A stretch of DNA of 64,000 nucleotides from Duganella sacchari (GTDB taxonomy: Bacteria > Pseudomonadota > Gammaproteobacteria > Burkholderiales > Burkholderiaceae_D), in assembly GCF_900143065.1 (NCBI RefSeq), contig NZ_FRCX01000015.1, positions 97,939 through 161,938 on the forward strand, written 5' to 3'. The notes beneath the pieces were generated by a model. It searched no databases. It was not told the DNA's origin and worked only from the letters and a program-made list of their open reading frames with translations. The first letter of the stretch is position 1; the number at the start of each line of letters is the position of its first letter. Positions 17,505 through 25,069 of this stretch are shown here, in pieces. A program made the translations under genes and the position numbers.

Positions 17505-17807
17505 ATGTCCCTGACCTTATCCGACGTAACCCGCATTGCCAAACTGGCCCAACTTGAGATGAGCGAGCAGCAGAGCGCCACGGCGCTGGAACAGCTGAAT
17601 GGCATCTTTGCGCTGGCCGAACAGATGCAGGCGGTCGACACCGAAGGCGTCGCCCCGCTGAGCCACCCGCTGGCGGCGCACATGAATAACATCGCCCTGC
17701 GCCTGCGCGAAGACGTGGCCAGCGAACCGAATCGCCGCGAAGACTATCAAACCGTTGCACCAAAGACCCAGGACGGCCTGTACCTGGTGCCGAAAGTGAT
17801 CGATTAA
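17505..17807 (+). CDS. gatC: Asp/Glu-tRNA amidotransferase subunit C
   Basis: 100 residues, the normal GatC length. It has the family start SLTLSDVTRIAKLAQLEMSE and C-terminal DGLYLVPKVI. It wraps around GatA and GatB in the heterotrimer that converts misacylated Glu-tRNA-Gln or Asp-tRNA-Asn to the amide form. It is first of gatCAB, with 82 bases to gatA. Confidence 0.95.
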   Translation: MSLTLSDVTRIAKLAQLEMSEQQSATALEQLNGIFALAEQMQAVDTEGVAPLSHPLAAHMNNIALRLREDVASEPNRREDYQTVAPKTQDGLYLVPKVID

Positions 17808-17889
17808 TTGACGCAATAGATGCAATAGATGCAACCGCGCTCACTGCGCCCTGCCCTTCGCACCGATCACGAATCTGAATTGAAACGCC

Positions 17890-19362
17890 ATGCATACCAA
17901 AACCATTAAAGAGCTGTCCGCACTCCTGCAAAGCAAAGCGATTTCCGCCACCGACCTGGCCAAGCACTTCCTCGACCGTATCGAGCAAAGTGACCTGAAT
18001 GCCTTCCTGCACGTGGACCGTGAGCTGACCCTGGCGCAAGCCGCCGAAGCGGACGCCCGCATCGCGGACGGCACCGCCACGCCGCTGACCGGCGTGCCGA
18101 TCGCGCACAAAGACATCTTCGTCACCAAAGGCTGGCGCTCCACCGCCGGCTCGAAAATGCTGGGCAACTACGTCAGTCCGTTTGACGCCACTGTCGTTGA
18201 GAAGTTCAACAAGGCCGGCATGGTCACGCTGGGCAAGCTGAATTGCGACGAATTCGCCATGGGTTCGGCCAATGAAAACTCGGCCTTCGGCGCGGTGAAA
18301 AATCCGTGGGATAAAACCGCCGTACCAGGCGGCTCCTCGGGCGGTTCCGCTGCGGCAGTTGCCGCGCGCCTGGCGCCCGCCGTCACCGGCACCGACACCG
18401 GCGGTTCGATCCGCCAGCCGGCATCGTTCTGCGGCATTACCGGCATCAAGCCAACCTATGGCCGCGTATCGCGCTTCGGCATGATCGCGTTTGCCTCGTC
18501 GCTGGACCAGGGCGGCCCGATGGCGCAGACCGCGGAAGACTGCGCGCTGCTGCTGAACGCCATGGCCGGCTTCGATGAACGTGATTCGACCTCGCTGACG
18601 CCGGAACTGGGCGGCGTGGAAGAAGACTTCACGCGCGAACTGGGCCAGCCGCTGACCGGCCTGCGCATCGGCGTGCCAAAAGAGTACTTCGGCGAAGGCC
18701 TGGCGAAAGACGTGGAAGACGCCGTGCGCGCCGCGCTGGCCAAGTATGTTGAACTGGGCGCGACCCTGGTCGACATCTCGCTGCCGAACACCAAGCTGTC
18801 GATCCCTGCCTACTACATGATCGCGCCGGCGGAAGCGTCGTCCAACCTGTCGCGCTTTGACGGCGTGCGTTACGGCTTCCGCGCAGAAGGCTACAAGGAC
18901 CTGCAGGACATGTACCGCAAGACCCGCGACCAGGGCTTCGGCAATGAAGTGAAGCGCCGCATCATGGTCGGTACCTATGTGCTGTGCCACGGCTACTACG
19001 ACGCCTACTACCTGAAGGCGCAAAAGATCCGCCGCCTGATCGCGCAGGACTTCGAGAAAGTGCTGAATGGTCCGGACGCCGTGTGCGATGTCATCATGGG
19101 ACCGGTCGCGCCGACCGTGGCCTGGGACCTGGGCGACAAGTCGGATGATCCGGTGGCCGCCTACCTGGCCGACATCTACACGTTGTCGACCAGCCTGGCC
19201 GGCCTGCCTGGCATGTCGATCCCGGTCGGCTTCGGCGCCAAGAACCGCCCTGTGGGCCTGCAGATCATCGGCAAGCACTTCGGCGAAGCCAGGCTGCTGA
19301 ACGTGGCGCACGCCTATCAGCAAGCCACCGACTGGCACACCCGCGCTCCGGCCGGCATCTAA
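17890..19362 (+). CDS. gatA: Asp/Glu-tRNA amidotransferase subunit A
   Basis: 490 residues, full-length amidase-signature enzyme. It releases ammonia from glutamine for the GatB reaction. The Ser-cisSer-Lys triad is visible: Lys in IAHKDIFV near residue 75, cis-Ser in GGSSGGSAAA near 150, and nucleophile Ser in TDTGGSIRQPA near 174. It is followed by a short repeat-like sequence and gatB. Confidence 0.97.
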   Translation: MHTKTIKELSALLQSKAISATDLAKHFLDRIEQSDLNAFLHVDRELTLAQAAEADARIADGTATPLTGVPIAHKDIFVTKGWRSTAGSKMLGNYVSPFDATVVEKFNKAGMVTLGKLNCDEFAMGSANENSAFGAVKNPWDKTAVPGGSSGGSAAAVAARLAPAVTGTDTGGSIRQPASFCGITGIKPTYGRVSRFGMIAFASSLDQGGPMAQTAEDCALLLNAMAGFDERDSTSLTPELGGVEEDFTRELGQPLTGLRIGVPKEYFGEGLAKDVEDAVRAALAKYVELGATLVDISLPNTKLSIPAYYMIAPAEASSNLSRFDGVRYGFRAEGYKDLQDMYRKTRDQGFGNEVKRRIMVGTYVLCHGYYDAYYLKAQKIRRLIAQDFEKVLNGPDAVCDVIMGPVAPTVAWDLGDKSDDPVAAYLADIYTLSTSLAGLPGMSIPVGFGAKNRPVGLQIIGKHFGEARLLNVAHAYQQATDWHTRAPAGI

Positions 19363-19369
19363 GAACAAC

Positions 19370-19396
19370 CGTCATTCCCGCCTGCGCGGGGACGAC
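19370..19396. repeat. Short palindromic (REP-like) element
   Basis: Between gatA and gatB lies an imperfect palindrome with arms GTCATTCCCGC and GCGGGGACGAC around CTGC. The left arm matches the short interspersed palindromes common in intergenic regions of many beta- and gammaproteobacteria. No second copy was noticed in this window. Confidence 0.45.
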
Positions 19397-19421
19397 AAAC
19401 GGAAACATAAGCGAGAACAAT

Positions 19422-20882
19422 ATGGAATGGGAAGTCGTCATCGGTATTGAGAACCACGTACAGCTCACTACCGCATCTAAAATCTTCAGCGGCTCGCCGA
19501 CCACCTTCGGCGCCGAAGCCAACACCCAGGCCAGCCCGGTTGACCTGGCGCTGCCGGGCGTACTGCCAGTCATGAACAAGCAGGCCGTCGACCGCGCGAT
19601 CCGCTTTGGCCTGGCGGTCGGCGCCAAAATCGCGCCGGCGTCGATCTTCGCGCGTAAAAACTACTTCTACCCTGACCTGCCGAAAGGCTACCAGATCAGC
19701 CAGTTCGAAGATCCGGTGGTACAGGGCGGCACCATCACCTTCGGCTACGAGAAGGATGGCGAGTTCGTCACCAGGACCATCAACCTGACCCGCGCCCACC
19801 TGGAAGAAGACGCCGGCAAATCGCTGCACGAAGACTATGCCGGCATGTCGGGCATCGACCTCAATCGCGCCGGCACGCCGCTGCTGGAAATCGTCTCCGA
19901 GCCGGAACTGCGCAGCGCTGCGGAAGCAGTCGCCTACTGCAAGGCCCTGCACTCGCTGGTGATGTGGCTGGGCGTCTGCGACGGCAACATGCAGGAAGGC
20001 TCGTTCCGCTGCGACATCAACGTCTCGGTGCGTCCGAAAGGCCAGCAAGAATACGGCACCCGCTGCGAGATCAAAAACCTGAACTCGTTCCGCTTCATCG
20101 AAGAAGCCGTGCACGTGGAAGTGCGCCGCCAGATCGAACTGATTGAAGACGGCGGCAAAGTCGTGCAGGCGACCCGCCTGTACGATCCGGACCGCAAGGA
20201 AACCCGCGAAATGCGCAGCAAGGAAGACGCGCAGGACTACCGCTACTTCCCGGACCCGGACCTGCCGCCGCTGGTCATCTCCAACGCCTGGATCGAGCAG
20301 GTAAAAGGCACCATGCCTGAACTGCCAGCCGCGATGCGCGCGCGCTTCATCAGCGAATACGCGCTGCCGGACTATGACTCGCTGGTGCTGACCCAGTCCA
20401 AAGCCATGGCCAACTACTTCGTCGCCGTGGTGGATGCCGCCGGCAAGGAAAACGCCAAGGTCGCCGCCAACTGGCTGATGGGCGACGTCTCCTCGACCCT
20501 GAACCGTGAAGGCGTGGACATCGCCGACGCACCGGTCAAGCCTGCGCAGCTGGCGCTGATGCTGAAGCGTATCGCTGATGGCACCATCAACAACAAGACC
20601 GCCAAGGAACTGTTCGGCGACATGTGGGCCGCCAAGTCGGACGACGACAATCTGGTGGATGCGCTGATCGAGTCGAAAGGCCTGAAACAGATCTCCGACA
20701 CCGGCGCGCTGGAAGCCATTGTCAACGAAGTCATCGCCAACAACGAGAAGTCGGTAGAACAGTACCGCGCCGGCAAGGAAGCAGCGATCAACGCGCTGAT
20801 CGGCCAGGCGATGAAAGCCTCGCGCGGCAAAGCCAACCCGGCGCAGCTGACCGAGCTGCTAAAAGCCAAGCTGGCCGGCTAA
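19422..20882 (+). CDS. gatB: Asp/Glu-tRNA amidotransferase subunit B
   Basis: 486 residues. The catalytic cradle domain includes WEVVIGIENHVQL and GNMQEGSFRCDINVSVRP, with the Mg/Zn-site region of the GatB kinase-amidotransferase. The C-terminal helical YqeY-like tRNA-binding domain ends KASRGKANPAQLTELLK. It phosphorylates and amidates the misacylated aminoacyl-tRNA. It is last in gatCAB and is followed at once by an intrinsic terminator. Confidence 0.97.
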   Translation: MEWEVVIGIENHVQLTTASKIFSGSPTTFGAEANTQASPVDLALPGVLPVMNKQAVDRAIRFGLAVGAKIAPASIFARKNYFYPDLPKGYQISQFEDPVVQGGTITFGYEKDGEFVTRTINLTRAHLEEDAGKSLHEDYAGMSGIDLNRAGTPLLEIVSEPELRSAAEAVAYCKALHSLVMWLGVCDGNMQEGSFRCDINVSVRPKGQQEYGTRCEIKNLNSFRFIEEAVHVEVRRQIELIEDGGKVVQATRLYDPDRKETREMRSKEDAQDYRYFPDPDLPPLVISNAWIEQVKGTMPELPAAMRARFISEYALPDYDSLVLTQSKAMANYFVAVVDAAGKENAKVAANWLMGDVSSTLNREGVDIADAPVKPAQLALMLKRIADGTINNKTAKELFGDMWAAKSDDDNLVDALIESKGLKQISDTGALEAIVNEVIANNEKSVEQYRAGKEAAINALIGQAMKASRGKANPAQLTELLKAKLAG

Positions 20883-20888
20883 CACGAC

Positions 20889-20914
20889 AAAGGACGCCTC
20901 GGCGTCCTTTTTTT
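20889..20914 (+). terminator. Rho-independent terminator of gatCAB
   Basis: A stem of AGGACGC (20891-20897) pairs with GCGTCCT (20902-20908) around a 4-base loop, followed by six T residues. It lies a few bases after the gatB stop and touches the end of the convergent GFA-family gene. Confidence 0.9.
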
Positions 20915-21410
20915 ATTGGTGCTCCGGACCGTCCCAACCCTCCAGGTACTTGGTCAGCGTATCCACCACATCGATTAAGCGATAGCGATAGAACAGGTGC
21001 ATGGCCGGCTGCCAATCGGCCGGCAGCGTGCCGCCCGCCGCGCGCGCCACGATGCTGTTCGGGACCACGCGCATCCCAAGCCGGTTAGTGCCAAACAAGG
21101 TCTCGCCACACTGAGCGCAAAACGCCTTCGACAGCTGTTTGTGCGGATGTGCATAGCGCCTCACTTCCCCCGACAGCAAGGTCAATGCCTCCGGCGGCCA
21201 GGCCGTAGCGGACAACAACGTCACGCCATAGAAATCTCGGCAGGTATCACAATGGCAGTGAGCCCGTGCCGCCGGTGCACCGTTCAACGCATATCGCACA
21301 CTTCCACAGCGACACGCAACAGTCAACGCCTTCAATGCATCAACGGGCGAGGAAGCCTCGCCAACATGTGTTTGAACCACGGTAGTCCTTTCTATCAGGT
21401 ACGTGGGCAC
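20913..21410 (-). CDS. GFA/CENP-V family zinc-binding protein
   Basis: 165 residues. It has the cysteine pattern of the GFA (glutathione-dependent formaldehyde-activating-like) fold: CRCG near residue 33, CHCDTC near 56, and FCAQCGETLFGT near 97, which bind structural and catalytic zinc. The family is very broad and mostly of unknown substrate, so no reaction is assigned. The N-terminal about 30 residues precede the domain, and the true start might be internal. It is divergent from the MerR gene and convergent with gatB. Confidence 0.8.
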   Translation of the reverse strand: MPTYLIERTTVVQTHVGEASSPVDALKALTVACRCGSVRYALNGAPAARAHCHCDTCRDFYGVTLLSATAWPPEALTLLSGEVRRYAHPHKQLSKAFCAQCGETLFGTNRLGMRVVPNSIVARAAGGTLPADWQPAMHLFYRYRLIDVVDTLTKYLEGWDGPEHQ

Positions 21411-21480
21411 AGTCTACGGCAAACAGTATCGAACAGGTCAAGCCCCGGCTTGCATCTCACGCAAAGCAAACATAAAGTGC

Positions 21481-21511
21481 TTGACTTGAAGTGCACTCTA
21501 ACTTTTAGGAT
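21481..21511 (+). promoter_or_regulatory. MerR-type promoter with 19-bp spacer and central dyad
   Basis: The -35 box TTGACT (21481-21486) and -10 box TAGGAT (21506-21511) are separated by 19 bases. A dyad around AGTGCACT (TTGAAGTGCACTCTAA, 21486-21501) sits inside the spacer. An over-long spacer with the operator inside it is the hallmark of MerR-family promoters. The start codon of the regulator follows 7 bases later, so it would control itself and the downstream gene. Confidence 0.8.
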
Positions 21512-21517
21512 CTGCTT

Positions 21518-21952
21518 ATGGAATCGCATCTCAGCATTGAAGAAGCCGCACAACGTACCGGCCTGACGGCGCACACGCTACGCTATTACGAGCGTGTCGG
21601 CCTGATCGCGCCGGTTCCCCGCGCACCGGGCGGGCAGCGTCGTTATGCGGCGGCCGACATGGCCTGGATCGAATTCCTGCTGCGCCTGCGAACGACCAAT
21701 ATGCCCATCGCGAAGATGCAGGCATTCGCTCAACTGCGCAGCGCCGGTGATGCAACCGTGACGGACCGTCGCCAGATGCTGGAACTGCATCTGGCGGATG
21801 TCCTGGCACACATCGAGACGATGCAGCAGTCCGTCCACGCGTTGCAGGACAAAATCAAACACTATCGTGCACTTGAAAAGGAAGGACTCACTCATGGAAA
21901 ACGAAAATCGCTACCAGCGCGGACTGGCAAAACTGCAGGAAATCGACGGTGA
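21518..21952 (+). CDS. MerR-family transcriptional regulator
   Basis: 144 residues. It has an N-terminal winged helix-turn-helix (LSIEEAAQRTGLTAHTLRYY ERVGLI, then PGGQRRY) and a C-terminal coiled coil for dimerisation. There is no cysteine cluster in the effector region, so it is not a mercury- or redox-type sensor of the MerR/SoxR kind. It is closest in layout to organic-ligand sensing members. Its 3' end overlaps the next gene by 59 bases. It is preceded by a 19-bp-spacer promoter. Confidence 0.88.
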   Translation: MESHLSIEEAAQRTGLTAHTLRYYERVGLIAPVPRAPGGQRRYAAADMAWIEFLLRLRTTNMPIAKMQAFAQLRSAGDATVTDRRQMLELHLADVLAHIETMQQSVHALQDKIKHYRALEKEGLTHGKRKSLPARTGKTAGNRR

Positions 21953-22268
21953 AGCCGGGGAGCGTGTCGTCGCCAGCCTTGAAGACATCGCACCGGACTT
22001 CGCGCGCTACCTGATCGAATTCCCGTTCGGCGACATCTACTCGCGCCCCGGCCTGGACCTGAAAAGCCGCGAGATCGCGACCGTCGCTGCGCTTACAGCA
22101 CTGGGCAACGCCGCACCTCAGCTCAAGGTCCACATCCACGCGGCGCTGAACGTCGGCGTCACCCGTACCGAGATCGTTGAAACCATCATGCAGATGGCCG
22201 TCTACGCCGGTTTCCCGGCGGCCCTCAACGGCCTGGCCGCCGCCAGGGAAGTTTTTGACTATACATAA
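21894..22268 (+). CDS. Carboxymuconolactone decarboxylase family protein
   Basis: 124 residues from ATG 21894, which has AAGGAAGGA upstream. It belongs to the CMD/AhpD-like all-helical fold, with LKSREIATVAALTALGN and HIHAALNVGVTRTEIVETIM. It lacks the CxxC pair of AhpD peroxidases, placing it with gamma-CMD-like proteins of variable function. It is coupled to the MerR gene, which probably controls it. Confidence 0.85.
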   Translation: MENENRYQRGLAKLQEIDGEAGERVVASLEDIAPDFARYLIEFPFGDIYSRPGLDLKSREIATVAALTALGNAAPQLKVHIHAALNVGVTRTEIVETIMQMAVYAGFPAALNGLAAAREVFDYT

Positions 22269-22269
22269 T

Positions 22270-22332
22270 TGTCTACATCGGGCAACATAGGGGAAATAGA
22301 CAAAAATTAAAGTATACATTCTTGTCTAGACA
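22270..22332 (+). promoter_or_regulatory. Candidate BlaI-type operator region
   Basis: Four TGTCTA half-sites occur in 63 bases upstream of the BlaI-like gene: TGTCTA at 22270, its complement TAGACA at 22297, and a perfect dyad TGTCTAGACA at 22323-22332. BlaI/MecI repressors bind dyads of related ACA/TGT half-sites, so autoregulation is likely. The -10/-35 boxes are not clear. Confidence 0.6.
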
Positions 22333-22367
22333 TACTAATCTAGTTCTACCGCAACAGAGGAGCTGCC

Positions 22368-22739
22368 ATGAGCATTCCCAAACCAACCGCGGCAGAACTG
22401 GAGCTGCTGCAAACCCTTTGGCCACTTGGCTCGGCAACCGCAAAGCAGGTGCACGAAGCCATGCTGGCCGAAAAACCTGACCTCGCCTACGGCACTGTAC
22501 TGCGCCTGATGCAGATTATGCATACCAAGGGCATCCTCATCCGCGACGAAAGCCAGCGCTCTCACATCTACGCGCCGGCACAGGCGCAGGACACGCTGCA
22601 ATCGAGCCTGCTCAAAGACCTGATGCACAAAGCCTTCGCCGGCTCGGCCAAGGCGCTGGTACTGGCCGCGCTGCGCTCTGGCATTTCGAAAAAAGAGCGC
22701 GAAGAAATCGAAAAGCTGCTGAAGGAAGAAAAGAAATGA
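22368..22739 (+). CDS. BlaI/MecI-family transcriptional repressor
   Basis: 123 residues with a winged helix DNA-binding N-terminal domain (PTAAELELLQTLWPLGSATA) and a C-terminal dimerisation helix pair (SGISKKEREEIEKLLKEEKK). In known systems this type of repressor is cleaved when the partner membrane metalloprotease is activated. An AGAGGAG sequence precedes the ATG. It overlaps the M56 gene by 4 bases, forming the usual regulator-sensor pair. There is no beta-lactamase gene adjacent. Confidence 0.92.
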   Translation: MSIPKPTAAELELLQTLWPLGSATAKQVHEAMLAEKPDLAYGTVLRLMQIMHTKGILIRDESQRSHIYAPAQAQDTLQSSLLKDLMHKAFAGSAKALVLAALRSGISKKEREEIEKLLKEEKK

Positions 22740-24001
22740 GCGCCTTCATCTTCGCACTTGGCATGACGCTGATGCACTTCCTGTGGCAAGGCCTGCTGCT
22801 TGGTTGCGTCACCGCCGCCGCCCTCACCCTGCTGCGCAACAGCCGCGCCGAATACCGCTACCTGATCGCCTGCTCCGCCCTGCTGGCCTGCCTGTGCTGG
22901 CCTCTGTTTGACCTCGTGCAGCGCCTCACCATGGATACGGAAAGCGCCAACGCCAGCCTGCGTAACTTTGAATGGATAGCGGCCACCATCGGCGACGAAG
23001 AAACCTGGTTCACCCTGCTCAACTCATTGCGCGGTATCGTCGGCGTATGGGCGCTGTGCGCCGCCATACTGGCCTTGCGCATGATCGCAGGATTGCTGTG
23101 GATAGACCGTACCTCGCGTCAGCCGAGTAATTGCCAGCGCCATGAACAGCTGCATTGGGAAGCCGAGCTGGCACGGCTGGCAGAGCGCTTTGGCATCCGC
23201 CGCGAGGTGCGTTTACGTGTGGTTGATACGCTAGCCAGCCCGGTCACCGCGGGCTGGTGGCGTCCGATAGTGCTGGTGCCGGCGACGCTGGTATCCGGCA
23301 TGCCGGCCGAGCTGTTATACGCCCTGCTGGCACACGAGATGGCGCACATCAAACGCCATGACTACCTGATTAACCTGCTGCAGAACGTGATTGAAACACT
23401 GCTGTTCTATCACCCCGCCGTCTGGTGGATTTCCAACCGCATCCGTATCGAGCGCGAACTGATTGCGGACGATGTCGCAGCAAGACAGCTCGGCGAACCT
23501 CGGCGCCTTGCCATTGCGCTATCCGAACTGGAAAAACACCATTTCTCGCCGCACCAACTGGCCCAGGCGGCCAATGGAGGAAATCTGATAATGCGTATTC
23601 AACATCTGCTGCGCCCTGCACCGCAGGCCCTGAACTGGAAAGCCGCTATTGCCATGATCGGCGTGGCGATAGCCTGTCTGTCGATCTACGCGGAAGCGAC
23701 AGCGGCAGATAAAAACGTCTCGAATAAAACCACAGCGCTAGTTAACTTCAGCACCTGCGCCAAGCCGCGCTGGCCGCAGGCCGCGCTCAAGGAATCACGC
23801 ACTGGCACCGTGCAACTGGGCTTCCTGGTTGATCGTCACGGCAAGGTGAAAAATTCCCGCATCGACAAGAGCAGCGGCCACAGCGACCTGGACGAAGCGT
23901 CGCGCATCGGCATCGAAAAATGCACGTTCAAACCGGCGACCAGAGCAGGTAAGCCTGTCGAGTCCTGGACGCACCTGCAATATGTGTGGATACTCGAATG
24001 A
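22736..24001 (+). CDS. BlaR1-like M56 membrane metalloprotease with TonB C-terminal domain
   Basis: 421 residues. The N-terminal part has about four membrane helices and a cytoplasmic gluzincin domain with HEMAH near residue 200, followed by ERELIADDVA carrying the third zinc ligand. After a membrane helix near residue 310, the extracytoplasmic part is not a penicillin-binding sensor as in BlaR1. It is a TonB C-terminal-like domain (GTVQLGFLVDRHGKVKNSRI ... TFKPATRAGKPV). The signal it senses is therefore unlikely to be a beta-lactam bound covalently. It overlaps the repressor and the next gene by 4 bases each. Confidence 0.9.
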   Translation: MSAFIFALGMTLMHFLWQGLLLGCVTAAALTLLRNSRAEYRYLIACSALLACLCWPLFDLVQRLTMDTESANASLRNFEWIAATIGDEETWFTLLNSLRGIVGVWALCAAILALRMIAGLLWIDRTSRQPSNCQRHEQLHWEAELARLAERFGIRREVRLRVVDTLASPVTAGWWRPIVLVPATLVSGMPAELLYALLAHEMAHIKRHDYLINLLQNVIETLLFYHPAVWWISNRIRIERELIADDVAARQLGEPRRLAIALSELEKHHFSPHQLAQAANGGNLIMRIQHLLRPAPQALNWKAAIAMIGVAIACLSIYAEATAADKNVSNKTTALVNFSTCAKPRWPQAALKESRTGTVQLGFLVDRHGKVKNSRIDKSSGHSDLDEASRIGIEKCTFKPATRAGKPVESWTHLQYVWILE

Positions 24002-25066
24002 TAAAAAGCGCATTCCTCCTCACCGCCTTATTGTCCAGCATCGCCAATGCCGCCAGTTTCGATCCCGAAGTTAACCTGGCCAAGGCGGAGCGGGAGGCAC
24101 AGCGCCTGCGTACCCAACTGCGCAATCCGGCGCTGGCCTCGGACAAGGTAAAAATTACGCTCAACAGCAAGCTGCAACAACTCGGCAATCAACGCTCTTT
24201 CGTGGGAGACAGCGACGGCGCCATGGCTGCGTTTGACGAGACGGAGACGCTTCATGCGCGCCGCAATGCCGGAGCCGATGCCGGCGAATCGGCGCGGCTG
24301 GAAGCCGCCAAAGCGGAAGACGCGATCAGCGCCATCGTCCGCGAGGCCGCCAACCACCGCATCGTCATTCTCAATGAAGCACACCATGTTCCCTTGCACC
24401 GGGCATTCGCCATGCGGCTGGCGCGCGAACTGCGCAAGCTGGGCTACACCTGGCTTGCCTGCGAAACCTTCGAGAACACGCCACTGAAAAAAGGCTACCT
24501 GGCGCTGTCGGACGGCTACTACTCACGTGAACCCGCCTTCGGCAACTTCCTGCGCGACGCCGCAGCGGATGGCTGGAAGCTAGTGCAGTATGAGCCGTTT
24601 GATGAAATAACCGGTGAAACCGCCGCCCAGCAGATCGATCAGCGTGACAGTGGCGAAGCGCGCAATCTGGTAAAGCGCATCTTTGACCAAGACCCCAACG
24701 CCAAGGCATTCATTTATGTCGGCTATAGCCACGCGCAGAAAGTACCGCGCGTCGGCGACAGCGGCGGCGGCGCCTGGATGGCCGCGCAGCTGAGCCACAT
24801 GACCGGCCTGGAGCCGCTCACGATCGACCAGACCATCATGATGGAACACGTCGATCAGGCAGCTGAATACCCTTTGTATGCAGCCGCCGTCGGTGGAGAT
24901 ACCGCAGAAAATGCGCCGGCCGGCCAAGCCATACTTCGTCTACGCTTATCCCAAAAACCAGCCGAAAGATGCCGTCCCGGCTGACATTGTGCAAATCACG
25001 CCGGGCAAGCCGCTGCCCAAGCTGATGCTGCCGGATGCGCAGTTCCGCTTCGTGCTCCGGCAATAG
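23998..25066 (+). pseudogene. Secreted ChaN/erythromycin-esterase-like protein, frameshifted
   Basis: The ATG at 23998 overlaps the M56 stop. A signal peptide (MIKSAFLLTALLSSIANA) leads to a helical region and a domain with ILNEAHHVPLHRAF, CETFENTPL and FIYVGYSHAQKVPR, recalling the TIKI/ChaN/erythromycin-esterase fold. The first frame ends at 24984 in residues using rare codons (ATA, CTA, TTA, AGA). The next frame from about 24890 to 25066 keeps host-like codons and reads RRPAKPYFVYAYPKNQPKD to a stop. A shift near 24880-24905 thus splits one ~355-residue protein. It may be a real mutation or a sequence error. Confidence 0.65.
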
Positions 25067-25069
25067 GAC

